64,000 nt of DNA, taken from positions 434,001 through 498,000 of the forward strand of contig JAFEDR010000010.1 in assembly GCA_018241525.1 (NCBI GenBank). The letters run 5' to 3'. The translations under genes and the position numbers were made by a program. Positions 39,168-48,379 of the stretch are shown here, one piece after another (positions within the stretch are counted from its first letter, which is position 1; each line of letters begins with the position of its first letter). The notes under the pieces are model-generated. The model was not told the DNA's origin. It saw only the letters and a list, made by a program, of their open reading frames with translations, and searched no databases. This stretch comes from Pseudomonadota bacterium. Lineage in GTDB: Bacteria > Pseudomonadota > Gammaproteobacteria > Steroidobacterales > Steroidobacteraceae.

Positions 39168-40339
39168 GGTCCCGCGGTACCCTTGGCCGTGGCCGTCGCG
39201 ACCCGCACCGGGTCGCCGTCGCTGAGGCTGTCCGGCGGGTTGTCGATGATCCGGTCGGTCGCCGCAACGCCGGCGAGTACCTCCACCTCGTTGCCGAGGT
39301 CGCGCCCGATCTCGATGGGGCGCAGGCGCGCGTGGCCGCCGTCGTCGACGATCGCGATCCGCATGCCCTCCCGTCGGAAGATCAGGGCGCTGACCGGCAG
39401 TCGTGGCGCGGCAGCCGCGCTGGCGTTCGGCGAGAAGCGGACGTCGACGTAGGCGCCTGGCAGCAGCGCGCCCCTGGCGTTGTCCGCTTCCAGCTGCACG
39501 AGCATCGTGCGCGAACTCTCGCTGATCGCCTGCGAGGAGTCCGTGACGATTGCCGGGTAGGTGTCGCCCGGGTGCTCGGGCACGCGCAGCTGCGCCTGCA
39601 GTCCCTTGCGTACGATCGCGGCGTAGTTCTGCGGCACGTCCACGTAGACTCGCACGCGGCGGGAATCGGTGACGCGGAAGAGCTCCTGGCCGTTGACGCC
39701 GCCGGCGCTGATCAGCGCGCCGATGTCCGTGCGCCGGGCGGTGACGACGCCGCCGAACGGCGCCACCAGGCGCTTGAACTCGGTGGTCGCGCGCAGCCGG
39801 GCGACGTTCGCCTCCGCCGCGGCCGCAATGGCCTGCTTGGCCGCGTAGTCGCCGGCCTTCTCGTCCGCCTCCTGCTGCGAGACGGCGTCGCTCGAGCGCA
39901 TCCTCTGCCAGCGAGCGGCGGTGACGCCGGCGAGCTCGAGATTGGCCTTCGCGGTGCGCAGGTCGGCTTCCGCCTGCAGCAGCTGCTGGTCGAGCTCCGG
40001 TGTCTCGATCTCCGCGAGCAGCTGGCCGGCCCTGACCGGCGCACCGATGTCGACGTACCAGCGCTTCAGGTAGCCGCTGACGCGGGCATTGATCGGCGCA
40101 TCGATGAAGGCACGAATCGTGCCCGGAAGCACCAGCTCGCGCGGCACCCCGCCCTGCCTCAGCGGCACCAGCGCGACCGTCGGCACGGCCTGCGCCTCGG
40201 TCCAGCGCGCGACCCGGGACCCTTCGTAGAGCCTCATCCCGATGCCGACGATCGCCACCAGCGCGGCAATCACGAGCGCGATGCGGGCGCCGCGCCGCAG
40301 GCGCGGCGCGAGGGTGGCGTCAATCGGAGATTCATCCAT
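39164..40339 (-). CDS. RND efflux periplasmic adaptor (membrane fusion protein)
   Basis: The adaptor connects the permease to the outer-membrane channel. The 391-residue product has one N-terminal membrane segment (ALVIAALVAIVGIGM, about 21-35) and no lipobox. The order is then beta-barrel, lipoyl half-motifs (GTIRAFIDAPINARVSGYL, about 73, and LVAPFGGVVTARRTDIGALI, about 192), a helical hairpin (about 115-175) and a C-terminal proximal domain. It follows the permease by 12 nt. Confidence 0.94.
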   Translation of the reverse strand: MDESPIDATLAPRLRRGARIALVIAALVAIVGIGMRLYEGSRVARWTEAQAVPTVALVPLRQGGVPRELVLPGTIRAFIDAPINARVSGYLKRWYVDIGAPVRAGQLLAEIETPELDQQLLQAEADLRTAKANLELAGVTAARWQRMRSSDAVSQQEADEKAGDYAAKQAIAAAAEANVARLRATTEFKRLVAPFGGVVTARRTDIGALISAGGVNGQELFRVTDSRRVRVYVDVPQNYAAIVRKGLQAQLRVPEHPGDTYPAIVTDSSQAISESSRTMLVQLEADNARGALLPGAYVDVRFSPNASAAAAPRLPVSALIFRREGMRIAIVDDGGHARLRPIEIGRDLGNEVEVLAGVAATDRIIDNPPDSLSDGDPVRVATATAKGTAGP

Positions 40340-40351
40340 GCGCGGCAGCCG

Positions 40352-43300
40352 TCAGGTGGGAATGGGAGGCGTGCCCGCGGGCGCCGCCGGCTTGGTCCGG
40401 TGGGCGAGCGAGAACACGACCGGCACGAAGAAGAGCGTCGCGACCGTGGCCAGGGCAAGGCCGCCGATCACTGCACGGCCGAGCGGCGCATTCTGCTCGC
40501 CGCCCTCGCCGAGCCCAAGCGCCATCGGCGCCATGCCGATCATCATCGCGAGCGCCGTCATCAGCACCGGCCGGAACCGGACGAAGCCGGCTTCGACCGC
40601 CGCGGTCACGGCGTCGGATCCGGCGGCCAGCCGCTCGCGCGCGAAGCTGATCACGAGGATGCTGTTGGCCGTGCCGACGCCCATGCACATGATCGCGCCG
40701 GTCAGCGCCGGGACCGACAGCGTTGTGTGGCTCGCGAACAGCATCCAGATGATCCCGGCGAGCGCCGCGGGCAGGGCTCCGACCACAATGGCCGGATCGA
40801 GCCAGGACTGGAAGTTGACGACGATCAGCAGATAGATCAGCACCATCGCGCCGACGATGCCCCACAGGAGCCCCGTGTACGACCGGTACATGGTCTCGAC
40901 CTGGCCGCGCATCACGACGGTCGACCCCTTCGGCACCTCGCCCTCCGTGCGCCGGAGGATCTTCTCGATGTCGCGGGCGACGCCGCCGAGGTCACGACCC
41001 TGCACGTTCGCGTAGATGTCGAAGGTCGGCTGCACGTCGTAGTGCGTGACGACGCCCTCGCCCTGGCGCCGCTCGATCGATGCCACGCTGCCGAGCACCT
41101 GCGCCGGCCGCCCCGGCGCGGCGTACACCGGCACGTTCTCGATCGCCGGCAGGCTGTCGAGCCGGTACTGCGGCGTCATCGCGACCACGGGATAGGAAAC
41201 GTGGTTGGCGGGATTCACCCAGTAGTTGGGCGCGACCTGGCCGCTGCCGGAGAGCGCCACCAGCATGCTGTTCGCGACATCCCGCTCGCTGATGCCAAGC
41301 TCCTGCGCCCGTGTGCGGTCGACCTTCACGAGAAACTCGGGCTGGTTGACCGGCTGCTGCAGGCGCACGTCGGCGACGCCCGGGACGTGGCGCACCGCGT
41401 CCAGGATCTTGAGGACGTAGGCGCGATTCTCGTCGCGCTTGAAGCCGATCACCTGGATGTCGACCGGTGCCGGCAGGCCGAAGTTGAGAATCTGCGTGAC
41501 GATGTCCGCCGGCAGGAACGAGAAGGAAGCCCCCGGGAAGGCCCCCGGCAGGCGCTCGCGCAAGCGCCGGATGTAGTCCGCAGTCGGCGCATGGCCCTCG
41601 CCGAGCGTGATCAGGACATCGGCATCGGCCGGCCCGATCACGCCCGAGTTGCTGTAGGTGATGTTGAGGCCGCTGACCGGCAGGCCGATGTTGTCGACCA
41701 GGCTCGCAAGCTCGGCCGCCGGGATCGTGTCGCGCACCAGCGCCTCGACCCGATCGCAGAGCCGCGCCGTCTCCTCGATGCGCATGCCGGTCGGGCCGCG
41801 CACGTGCAGCTTGATCTGGCCGGCGTCGACCGCGGGAAAAAAGTCGGCACCGAGGAACGGAATCAGCAGTGACGAGGCGGCAACGATCGACCCGGCGCCG
41901 ATCAGGAATGCGCGGCGATGCTGGATGGCCAGGCGCAAGAGGTCGTAGTAGACCTTCCGGACCCGCGCAAAGCGGCGCTCGAAACCCTGCTGGAACGACA
42001 CCAGCTGCCGCACCCAGACGCGACGGTCGTCGTGGTCAGCGCTGCCGATGACGTGCTCGAGGTGGCCCGAGGCATGCGGGTGGGCACCCGAATGCGGCTT
42101 GAGCAGGTATTTCGCCAGCGTCGGCACGAGCGTCCGCGACAACACGAAGGACGCCACCAGCGCGAACACCACCGCCTCCGCCATCGGCACGAACAGGTAC
42201 CGGGGAACGCCTTCGAGGAAGAACATCGGCACGAACACGATGCAGATCGACAACAGCGAGAACAGCGCCGGGATGATGATCTGCTTGCCGCCGTCGAGGA
42301 TCGCGGTCGTGACGTCCTTGCCCTGCTCCAGGTGCCAGTTGATGTTCTCGATGGTCACGGTCGCGTCGTCGACCAGGATGCCGACCGCGAGCGCGAGGCC
42401 GCCCAGGGTCATGACGTTGATGGTCTCGCCAAGCGCCGAGAGCGCGGTGATAGAGGACAGGATCGCGAGCGGGATCGAGATCGTGATGATCAGCGTCGAG
42501 CGCCAGCTGCCGAGGAACAGCAGGATCATGAGTGCCGTCAGGCAGGCGGCGATCACCGCCTCGCGCGCGACGCCGGCGACGGACGCCTTGACGAAGAAAG
42601 ACTGGTCGCCGACCTGCCGCAGCTCGAGTTCCGGCGGGGCACCGGCCTGGATCTTCGGCAGCAGGTGCTTGATGTCGGCGATGATGTCGAGCGTTGAGAC
42701 GGAGCCCGTCTTCTGGATGGTCGTCAATACCGAGCGCCGGCCGTCGACCCGGACGAGGTTCGTCTGCGGCGCGTAGCCGTCGCGGACGTGACCGACGTCG
42801 TGCAGGTAGATCGTCGCGCCGTTCACCGTGCGGATCGGCAGGTTGTTCAGTTCCTCGAGCGCCGTCGGGCTCGCATTGAGGCGCACGTTGTACTCGTACA
42901 GGCCCACCTTGGCGGTACCCGCCGGCAGCACCAGGTTCTGCGCGAGGATCGCAGTCGTCACGTCCGCCGGCGTCAGGTTCTTGGCCTGCAGCGCCCGCGG
43001 ATCGACGTCCACCATCACCAGGCGGTTCTTGCCACCGTACGGCGACGGAATCGCGGCGCCCTCGACCTCGGCAAGCTGCGGGCGGATGAAGTTATTGGAC
43101 AGGTCGAACAGCTGCTGCTCCGACAGCGACTTCGAAGACAGCGCCAGCTGAAGGATCGGGACGCTGGAGGCGTTGTACGACAGCACCAGCGGCGGCGTGA
43201 TGCCGGGTGGCATCAGCTTGAGGACCGTCTGCGACAGCGCCGTGACCTGGGCGATCGCCGCGTCGATGTGCACGTTCGGGTGAAAGAAGATCTTCACGAC

Positions 43301-43570
43301 CGCCACACCCGGCAGCGACTGCGACTCGATGTGGTCGATGTCGTTGACGACGGTCGTCGTCTGCCGCTCGTAGTACGTCGTGATGCGGTCGGAGATCTCC
43401 CCGGGGGTCAGTCCGCCGTACGTCCAGACGACGCTGACGACCGGCAGGCGGATGTCCGGGAATATGTCAACCGGTGTCCGGAGGATCGCGAGCGGCCCGA
43501 ATAGCAGGATCGCGATCGCGAGCACGAAGAAGGTGTAGGGACGCGCGAGCGCGACCCGAATGATCCACAT
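40352..43570 (-). CDS. RND family efflux permease (HAE1-type)
   Basis: This is a proton-driven trimeric drug/solute exporter of the inner membrane. I choose the ATG at 43570 (MWIIRVALARPYTFFV), which has AGAGG 6 nt upstream; the frame is open 12 codons further. The 1072 residues show 12 membrane segments and two large periplasmic loops. The TM4 motif GILVDDATVTIEN (about 395) with its Asp pair is typical of the HAE1 drug type, not the metal type. A His-rich cytoplasmic insert (HSGAHPHASGHLEHV, then SADHDD) lies at about 490-515. Substrate cannot be told from sequence. Confidence 0.95.
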   Translation of the reverse strand: MWIIRVALARPYTFFVLAIAILLFGPLAILRTPVDIFPDIRLPVVSVVWTYGGLTPGEISDRITTYYERQTTTVVNDIDHIESQSLPGVAVVKIFFHPNVHIDAAIAQVTALSQTVLKLMPPGITPPLVLSYNASSVPILQLALSSKSLSEQQLFDLSNNFIRPQLAEVEGAAIPSPYGGKNRLVMVDVDPRALQAKNLTPADVTTAILAQNLVLPAGTAKVGLYEYNVRLNASPTALEELNNLPIRTVNGATIYLHDVGHVRDGYAPQTNLVRVDGRRSVLTTIQKTGSVSTLDIIADIKHLLPKIQAGAPPELELRQVGDQSFFVKASVAGVAREAVIAACLTALMILLFLGSWRSTLIITISIPLAILSSITALSALGETINVMTLGGLALAVGILVDDATVTIENINWHLEQGKDVTTAILDGGKQIIIPALFSLLSICIVFVPMFFLEGVPRYLFVPMAEAVVFALVASFVLSRTLVPTLAKYLLKPHSGAHPHASGHLEHVIGSADHDDRRVWVRQLVSFQQGFERRFARVRKVYYDLLRLAIQHRRAFLIGAGSIVAASSLLIPFLGADFFPAVDAGQIKLHVRGPTGMRIEETARLCDRVEALVRDTIPAAELASLVDNIGLPVSGLNITYSNSGVIGPADADVLITLGEGHAPTADYIRRLRERLPGAFPGASFSFLPADIVTQILNFGLPAPVDIQVIGFKRDENRAYVLKILDAVRHVPGVADVRLQQPVNQPEFLVKVDRTRAQELGISERDVANSMLVALSGSGQVAPNYWVNPANHVSYPVVAMTPQYRLDSLPAIENVPVYAAPGRPAQVLGSVASIERRQGEGVVTHYDVQPTFDIYANVQGRDLGGVARDIEKILRRTEGEVPKGSTVVMRGQVETMYRSYTGLLWGIVGAMVLIYLLIVVNFQSWLDPAIVVGALPAALAGIIWMLFASHTTLSVPALTGAIMCMGVGTANSILVISFARERLAAGSDAVTAAVEAGFVRFRPVLMTALAMMIGMAPMALGLGEGGEQNAPLGRAVIGGLALATVATLFFVPVVFSLAHRTKPAAPAGTPPIPT

Positions 43571-43677
43571 CCAGAGCCTCTGGTCGGCCGAACCACGTCG
43601 ACGCACCGCAGCGGCCGTAAGCTTAAGGGCTCCGACCCCGGCTGTCGCGCCGATCGCAGTGCACGATAACCGCCGAG

Positions 43678-43744
43678 ACTTACCTGGCTATTAGCCGGGA
43701 CACCGTCGGTCCCGGTCACTTACCCGGGTACCCATATATAAGTG
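43678..43744. promoter_or_regulatory. Repeat-rich region before the RND pump operon (candidate operator)
   Basis: Between the pump (minus strand) and the surface-protein gene, the direct repeat ACTTACCTGG (43678-43687) and ACTTACCCGG (43718-43727) recurs with a 40-bp period, close to four DNA turns. The second copy is half of the inverted repeat CACTTA...TAAGTG (43717-43744) that encloses GGGTACCC and TATATA. A 7-bp hairpin CCGGGAC/GTCCCGG lies between (43695-43715). This looks like an operator for the pump, but no regulator gene is nearby and no good -35/-10 pair is evident. Confidence 0.45.
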
Positions 43745-43791
43745 GAGCCGGCGCCGGTTCGCGTCCGTCGCCCGCCACGCAGGCCGGTCGG

Positions 43792-45864
43792 TCAGGAACG
43801 GCTGCTGCGTCGCAACAGCCCGAGCACGAGCAGACTCAGCAGGCCCTCGAGGCCCAGCGCTCCGCCGCCTCCACCACCGCCGCCGGCCGCCGCAACGGTC
43901 ACGGTCGCCGACGCGCTGGCGCTGCCGCCGAGGCCCGTGCACTGCAGGGTGTAAGTCGTGGTCGCGCTGAGCGGACCCACGGAGGTGCCGCTGCTGCTCA
44001 CGGGCTGCGAGCCCGACCAGCCGCCGGACGCCGTGCAGGCGCTCGCGCCAGTCGACGTCCAGCTCAGCATTGCGCTCGAGCCTGCGGACACCGAGGCCGG
44101 CGTCGCCGAGAGCGATACCGTCGGCGCCGCGACCGAGGACACTTCGATGCCATAGAGCCCGGCCCGCTGGGTGCTGTCGGGCACGCCGCTGAAGGTCAGC
44201 TGGTAGGTGCCGGCCGCGAGGTTCAGCGGAATCGCCCCGCCACCGTAGATCTTGCCGAGTATCTGCGAGCCCTGCGTGATGAACACATCGAGCGTGTTGA
44301 AGACGTATGGCCAGTGCGCGTCGGTCAGCGTCAGCGCGTAATTGCCGGCGTCGGCCGCGCCGATGTCGAACGAATGCGTGCCCGTGAACTGGCCCACGGC
44401 CTGCGCAACGGAGACGAGCTTGCCGGTCGGGTTCGCGCTCGGCGCCACGTCCAGGCCGAAGATGCCAGCGCCCTGCGTGGTCGTCGAGCCGGTCGCAACG
44501 ACGTTGACGGTCGCCGTGCCCGCGGCCAGAGTCACCGTGACGGTCCCGGGCGCCGTCAGCGCGCCGAGATTCACGACCTGGCCGTTCTGGAAGACCGCAA
44601 ACTGCAGACCCGCGAGCGCCGCCGGCGCCTGCAGGTCGGTGACCGTCACCGTATAAGACCCGGCAGTGGCGACGGAGACGGGGAAGGAGAACGCACTCGT
44701 CCCGGTGCTGCCACTGGTCGCACCGGCACTCTCGACGTCAGAGTACAGCGCGCCGGCGGGGGCGCTCAGCTGCACGGCATAGCTGCCCGGCTGCCCGCCG
44801 GAACCAGCGACCGCCATGCGCCACAGCAGCAGTGATCCCGACGCCGCCATCGCGCTCGGCACGTCGGCAACGCCACAGCCGGTCGGACAGGCCCGGACGA
44901 CGGTCTGGCCGGCGTCGTCGGTCGCCACGACGCCGAGCGTGGCGAGCGGCGCGGGAAAGCCGAGGTCCGTGACCGCGAGGGTCACCGTGCCGGCCGTGGC
45001 GAGCGTGACCGGCGTGGGGCCCTGCACACGCCCGATGGCGGTGAGACCGCTCGAGCCCGGCGACGGGTAGACGATCACCGTCGGATCATTCTGCGCGACG
45101 ATGCTGAGGCCGATCAGGCCGTCGCCCGAGACCGATGCAGCGATCACGTCGAGGTCGTAGTCGCCCGCGGCCGCGATCGGGATCGTGGTCGGCGTCCCCG
45201 GGTTGATCACGGCGACCTGCGTCGCGCCCTGCAGCAGCTGCGCCCCAAGGAATCCCGCGCTCGGCGTCATCACCGGTGCCGGCAGCGCGTAATCGGTCAG
45301 CACCGCGACGTAGTTGCCCGCCGCCGGAAAGTGCAAGGTCTGGCGCGGCAGGCTGCCGCTCAGCCCCGCCGTCAGCGGCACGGAGAATGCGGCGCCGAAG
45401 GTCAGAAACGGCGAGCCACCGCCGTGCGCCGCGACGCTGACCGCCACCGCACCCGAGCCGAGCGTCGCATCCGGCCTGCCGACGAGGCGTATCTGGTAAG
45501 TGGTGCCGGCGATCGCCGTGAAGCTGACGATCGCCGGGTTCGGCGTCGCGCCATTGGCGCTTACGCTCTGCACGACCGTCGTTCCCAGGGTGACCGCGAC
45601 GCGCAGCGCCGACAGCGGCGCCGGGAACGCGAGGTCCCGGACGCTGACGTCGATCATCCCCGCCTGAGCGGCGCTCGGCGTGAAGCTCTGCTCGACCGGC
45701 ACCGCGCCGGCGGAGAGCACGCCGACCTCGCTGTAGGCCGTGGTCGCGAGCGCCGCGGGCATGAGTCCAGGCCACGACAGCAGCGCGACGCTGACGGTGA
45801 GGAGCGCGGTGCGCATGACGCGCAGCGGCGCCGGCCGCCGATCCTGCCAAACCGCGCGGCTCAT
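43792..45864 (-). CDS. Exported five-repeat protein with Gly-rich C-terminal sorting-like tail
   Basis: I do not recognise a named family. The ATG at 45864 overlaps the upstream stop as ATGA (690 residues); the ATG at 45816 would begin right at the signal peptide (MRTALLTVSVALLSW, cleavage after ALA). Five divergent repeats of about 105-115 residues follow, each with a core like VTDLGFPAPLATL (VRDLAFPAPLSAL, LTDYALPAPV, VTDLQAPAALAGL, LTDAHWPYVFNTL). An Ig-like domain (about 590-660) precedes a Gly8 stretch, a hydrophobic helix (LEGLLSLLVLGLL) and RRSSRS. This is the tripartite pattern of C-terminal sorting signals, closest to GlyGly-CTERM, without PEP or VPLPA. It is probably a surface protein of the glycan locus. 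Confidence 0.8.
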   Translation of the reverse strand: MSRAVWQDRRPAPLRVMRTALLTVSVALLSWPGLMPAALATTAYSEVGVLSAGAVPVEQSFTPSAAQAGMIDVSVRDLAFPAPLSALRVAVTLGTTVVQSVSANGATPNPAIVSFTAIAGTTYQIRLVGRPDATLGSGAVAVSVAAHGGGSPFLTFGAAFSVPLTAGLSGSLPRQTLHFPAAGNYVAVLTDYALPAPVMTPSAGFLGAQLLQGATQVAVINPGTPTTIPIAAAGDYDLDVIAASVSGDGLIGLSIVAQNDPTVIVYPSPGSSGLTAIGRVQGPTPVTLATAGTVTLAVTDLGFPAPLATLGVVATDDAGQTVVRACPTGCGVADVPSAMAASGSLLLWRMAVAGSGGQPGSYAVQLSAPAGALYSDVESAGATSGSTGTSAFSFPVSVATAGSYTVTVTDLQAPAALAGLQFAVFQNGQVVNLGALTAPGTVTVTLAAGTATVNVVATGSTTTQGAGIFGLDVAPSANPTGKLVSVAQAVGQFTGTHSFDIGAADAGNYALTLTDAHWPYVFNTLDVFITQGSQILGKIYGGGAIPLNLAAGTYQLTFSGVPDSTQRAGLYGIEVSSVAAPTVSLSATPASVSAGSSAMLSWTSTGASACTASGGWSGSQPVSSSGTSVGPLSATTTYTLQCTGLGGSASASATVTVAAAGGGGGGGGALGLEGLLSLLVLGLLRRSSRS

Positions 45865-48257
45865 GCGCCGCTCAGCCGCTGCAGCGCCGCCGCCGCGTCG
45901 TCGCGCCCGGTGAAGCGCTCGGTCGAGGCGAGCGCCTCGCGCAGATTTCCCGCGGCCTTGTCGCGCTGGCCGCTCGCAAGTTGTGCCATCGCAAGGTGAT
46001 AGCGCAGCTCTGCCGAGGTCGGAACCGCCGCCTGAGCGCGCTCGAGCGCGCTCAGCGCCGCCTTCGCGTCGCCGCGCTTCAGCTGCACCCAGCCGTAGGT
46101 GTCGAGGAAGTTGGCATTCGGGCTGCTGCCGAAGCTCTGCACGAGACCCGCCGCGCGCTCCAGGCCAGCGCCGTCCGGCCGGTGATTCACGAGCAGCATC
46201 GCGAGATTGTTGGCGGCGATCTTGTCGCGCGGCGCTGCGGCGAGGATCGCCTCGTAGGCCCGGATCGCCTCCTCCCACTCGCCGCCCCGCTCGTGCGCCG
46301 CCGCGATCTCGTTCTGCAGCCGGTTCGGCTCGTCCACCTGGCCGAGCGCCGCCGCCATGATCGCGAAGCCCTCGGCCCGCTTGCCCTGCTGGAACGACAC
46401 CAGCGCGAGGTTCCGGTACGGCAGCCACCAGCGTGGCGCGCGGCTGCTGGCCTCGCGGAACGCCGCCTGCGCCTCCGCGTAGCGGCGCTCGCGCAGGAGC
46501 AGCTCGCCCTTGAGGCTGAGCGGCAGGCCGGCCTTCGGTGCCCGTGCGGCAGCGGCATCGAGTCGCCGGATGGCATCCGGTACGCGGTGTTCGGCCGCAA
46601 GCAGCCGCGCGACGGCCTCGAGCGGCTCGGCGGCATCCGCCTGCAGCTGCGTGGCGGCGTCGTACTCGCGCAGCGCCGCGTCCGGCTGGCCCGCCTGCTC
46701 GGCGACGAGGCCCGCGAGATAGTGCCCGAGCGGCGCCTCGGGGCGGGCGCTGATCGTGCGCGCCGCGATCGCCCGCGCCCGGTCGACGGCCCGCGACCCC
46801 AGGCTCGCCCGCACAGCCTCCACCTGAACCCGCAGGTCGGTCGGGTGCTCCGCGGCGAAGCCCTCGACGACCTCGAGCGCCTGCGCCGGCTGACCCTGCT
46901 GCTGGAGCAGACTCGCGAGCTCGACGCGCGCATCGGCGCTCTTCGGGTTGCCGTCGACGGCCTGCCTTAGCGCCTCTTCCGCAAGCGCTGGCTCGCCGTT
47001 TGCGAGGTGGGCGCGCGCCAGAGCGCGCAACAGCTCGAGCGACGTCGGCTGGTCCCGTAGCGCGGCCCTCAGATCGGCGATCGCCGCGCGCGGATCATCG
47101 CCGGCCAACGCCATCGCCGCACGCAGCTGCAGTGCGCCGGCGTCGCGGGCGCTCACTTTGAGCACCTCGTCTATCAGCGCCGCGGCCCCCGGACGATCAC
47201 CGCGGGCGAGCAGCAGCGAGGCGAGGCGAGTGCGTGCCTCGAGACCGGCCGCACGCACGTCCTGGGCCTTGATCACCTCGCGATAGACCGCCTCCGCCTT
47301 CGCGGCCTCGCCGCCGTCCTGGTAGAGCTGCGCGAGCGTCAGCTGCGCCGACGGGTCCGCGCCAGCCGCGATCAGCCGGCTGAGCTCGGCTTCCGCCGCT
47401 GGCCGGCCCTTCTTGGCCGCGAGGAAGCTGACCAGCGCGCCCTGCAACGCCCGGTCCTTCGGCAGTGCCACGAGTCCCTCGCGCAGCGCCTGTTCGGCAG
47501 CGGCATCCTGACCCTGTACGGACAGGTACTGGGCCAGGCGCACGCGATGCACCGCCTCCAGTGGCCGCAGTTGCACGAGCGCGCGCAACGTCGCTTCCGC
47601 CTTGGGAGCATCACCTGAGCTGACGTAGAACTCGGCCAGCGCACCGCGCAGGTCGGGGTCGTCCGGCCGGTCGCGCACGGCCTGCTCCAGCACCGTGCGC
47701 GCCTGCTCGAAGTGCTGCATCGACGACTGTAGCCCGGCCAGCACGGCGATCGCGTCGCTGTTCTTCGGGTCGAGGGAGTAGGCCTTCTGCGCGTCCGCGA
47801 GCCCGCCATCGAGATCCTTGAGCCGGGCGCGGGCGGCACCGCGCAGCGCGAGCATGGTCGGATCGTCCGGGTGCTTCTCGAGCCCTGGCTTCAGCGTCTC
47901 GATGACCTTCTCCGGCACGGCGGCCATCAGGTACATCCGCGCGAGCTCGGCGCGCGCCTTGGCGTGGCCCGGGTCCACGGCGACTGCACCCTGGAAGTAA
48001 CCGCCGGCCTCGCGAGCATTGCCGAGCTTCTCCTGCACGAGCCCGTTCAGGTAGCGAGCCTCGGCGTCGTTCGGTGCGATCTGCAGGGCGTTCTGGAACT
48101 CGACGCGGGCCTTGTCGAGCTTGCCGGTCGCGAGGTATTCCTGGCCGCGTTCGAGCGCGCGGGCGCGTCGCGACTCAGCGGAACCACAGGCGGCGAGCGC
48201 CATGACGGTGGCGGCGGCCGCAGCCACCCAAAGCGCTTTCACGATCTGCTGCCTCAT
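45861..48257 (-). CDS. TPR-repeat lipoprotein of the exosortase/EPS locus (PrsT-like)
   Basis: The ATG at 48257, with AAGGGG upstream, gives 798 residues. A lipoprotein signal (MRQQIVKALWVAAAAATVMA, lipobox LAAC, Cys near 24) precedes some twenty TPR-type helix pairs running to the C-terminus (for example KLDKARVEFQNALQIAPNDA). Such long TPR lipoproteins accompany PEP-CTERM/exosortase loci and are thought to act in the periplasm on export of the polysaccharide or sorted protein; the name PrsT is tentative. It is coupled by ATGA to the surface protein and lies 122 nt downstream of the sugar transferase. Confidence 0.8.
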   Translation of the reverse strand: MRQQIVKALWVAAAAATVMALAACGSAESRRARALERGQEYLATGKLDKARVEFQNALQIAPNDAEARYLNGLVQEKLGNAREAGGYFQGAVAVDPGHAKARAELARMYLMAAVPEKVIETLKPGLEKHPDDPTMLALRGAARARLKDLDGGLADAQKAYSLDPKNSDAIAVLAGLQSSMQHFEQARTVLEQAVRDRPDDPDLRGALAEFYVSSGDAPKAEATLRALVQLRPLEAVHRVRLAQYLSVQGQDAAAEQALREGLVALPKDRALQGALVSFLAAKKGRPAAEAELSRLIAAGADPSAQLTLAQLYQDGGEAAKAEAVYREVIKAQDVRAAGLEARTRLASLLLARGDRPGAAALIDEVLKVSARDAGALQLRAAMALAGDDPRAAIADLRAALRDQPTSLELLRALARAHLANGEPALAEEALRQAVDGNPKSADARVELASLLQQQGQPAQALEVVEGFAAEHPTDLRVQVEAVRASLGSRAVDRARAIAARTISARPEAPLGHYLAGLVAEQAGQPDAALREYDAATQLQADAAEPLEAVARLLAAEHRVPDAIRRLDAAAARAPKAGLPLSLKGELLLRERRYAEAQAAFREASSRAPRWWLPYRNLALVSFQQGKRAEGFAIMAAALGQVDEPNRLQNEIAAAHERGGEWEEAIRAYEAILAAAPRDKIAANNLAMLLVNHRPDGAGLERAAGLVQSFGSSPNANFLDTYGWVQLKRGDAKAALSALERAQAAVPTSAELRYHLAMAQLASGQRDKAAGNLREALASTERFTGRDDAAAALQRLSGA

Positions 48258-48379
48258 CGGAACCCCTTCTTGCGGCGCGCCGGCGCGAGCGGACGCTCGC
48301 ACGGGGGCACGGCCAGACCCTCTGCCGGGGCTGGACATCGTGACTACCCCATGTGACATCGACGTGACGTCGACCCGCG

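Noticed and set aside
39332..41872. 846-codon plus-strand frame antisense to the RND adaptor and permease
   Set aside because: It crosses two real genes of the opposite strand and has no domain.
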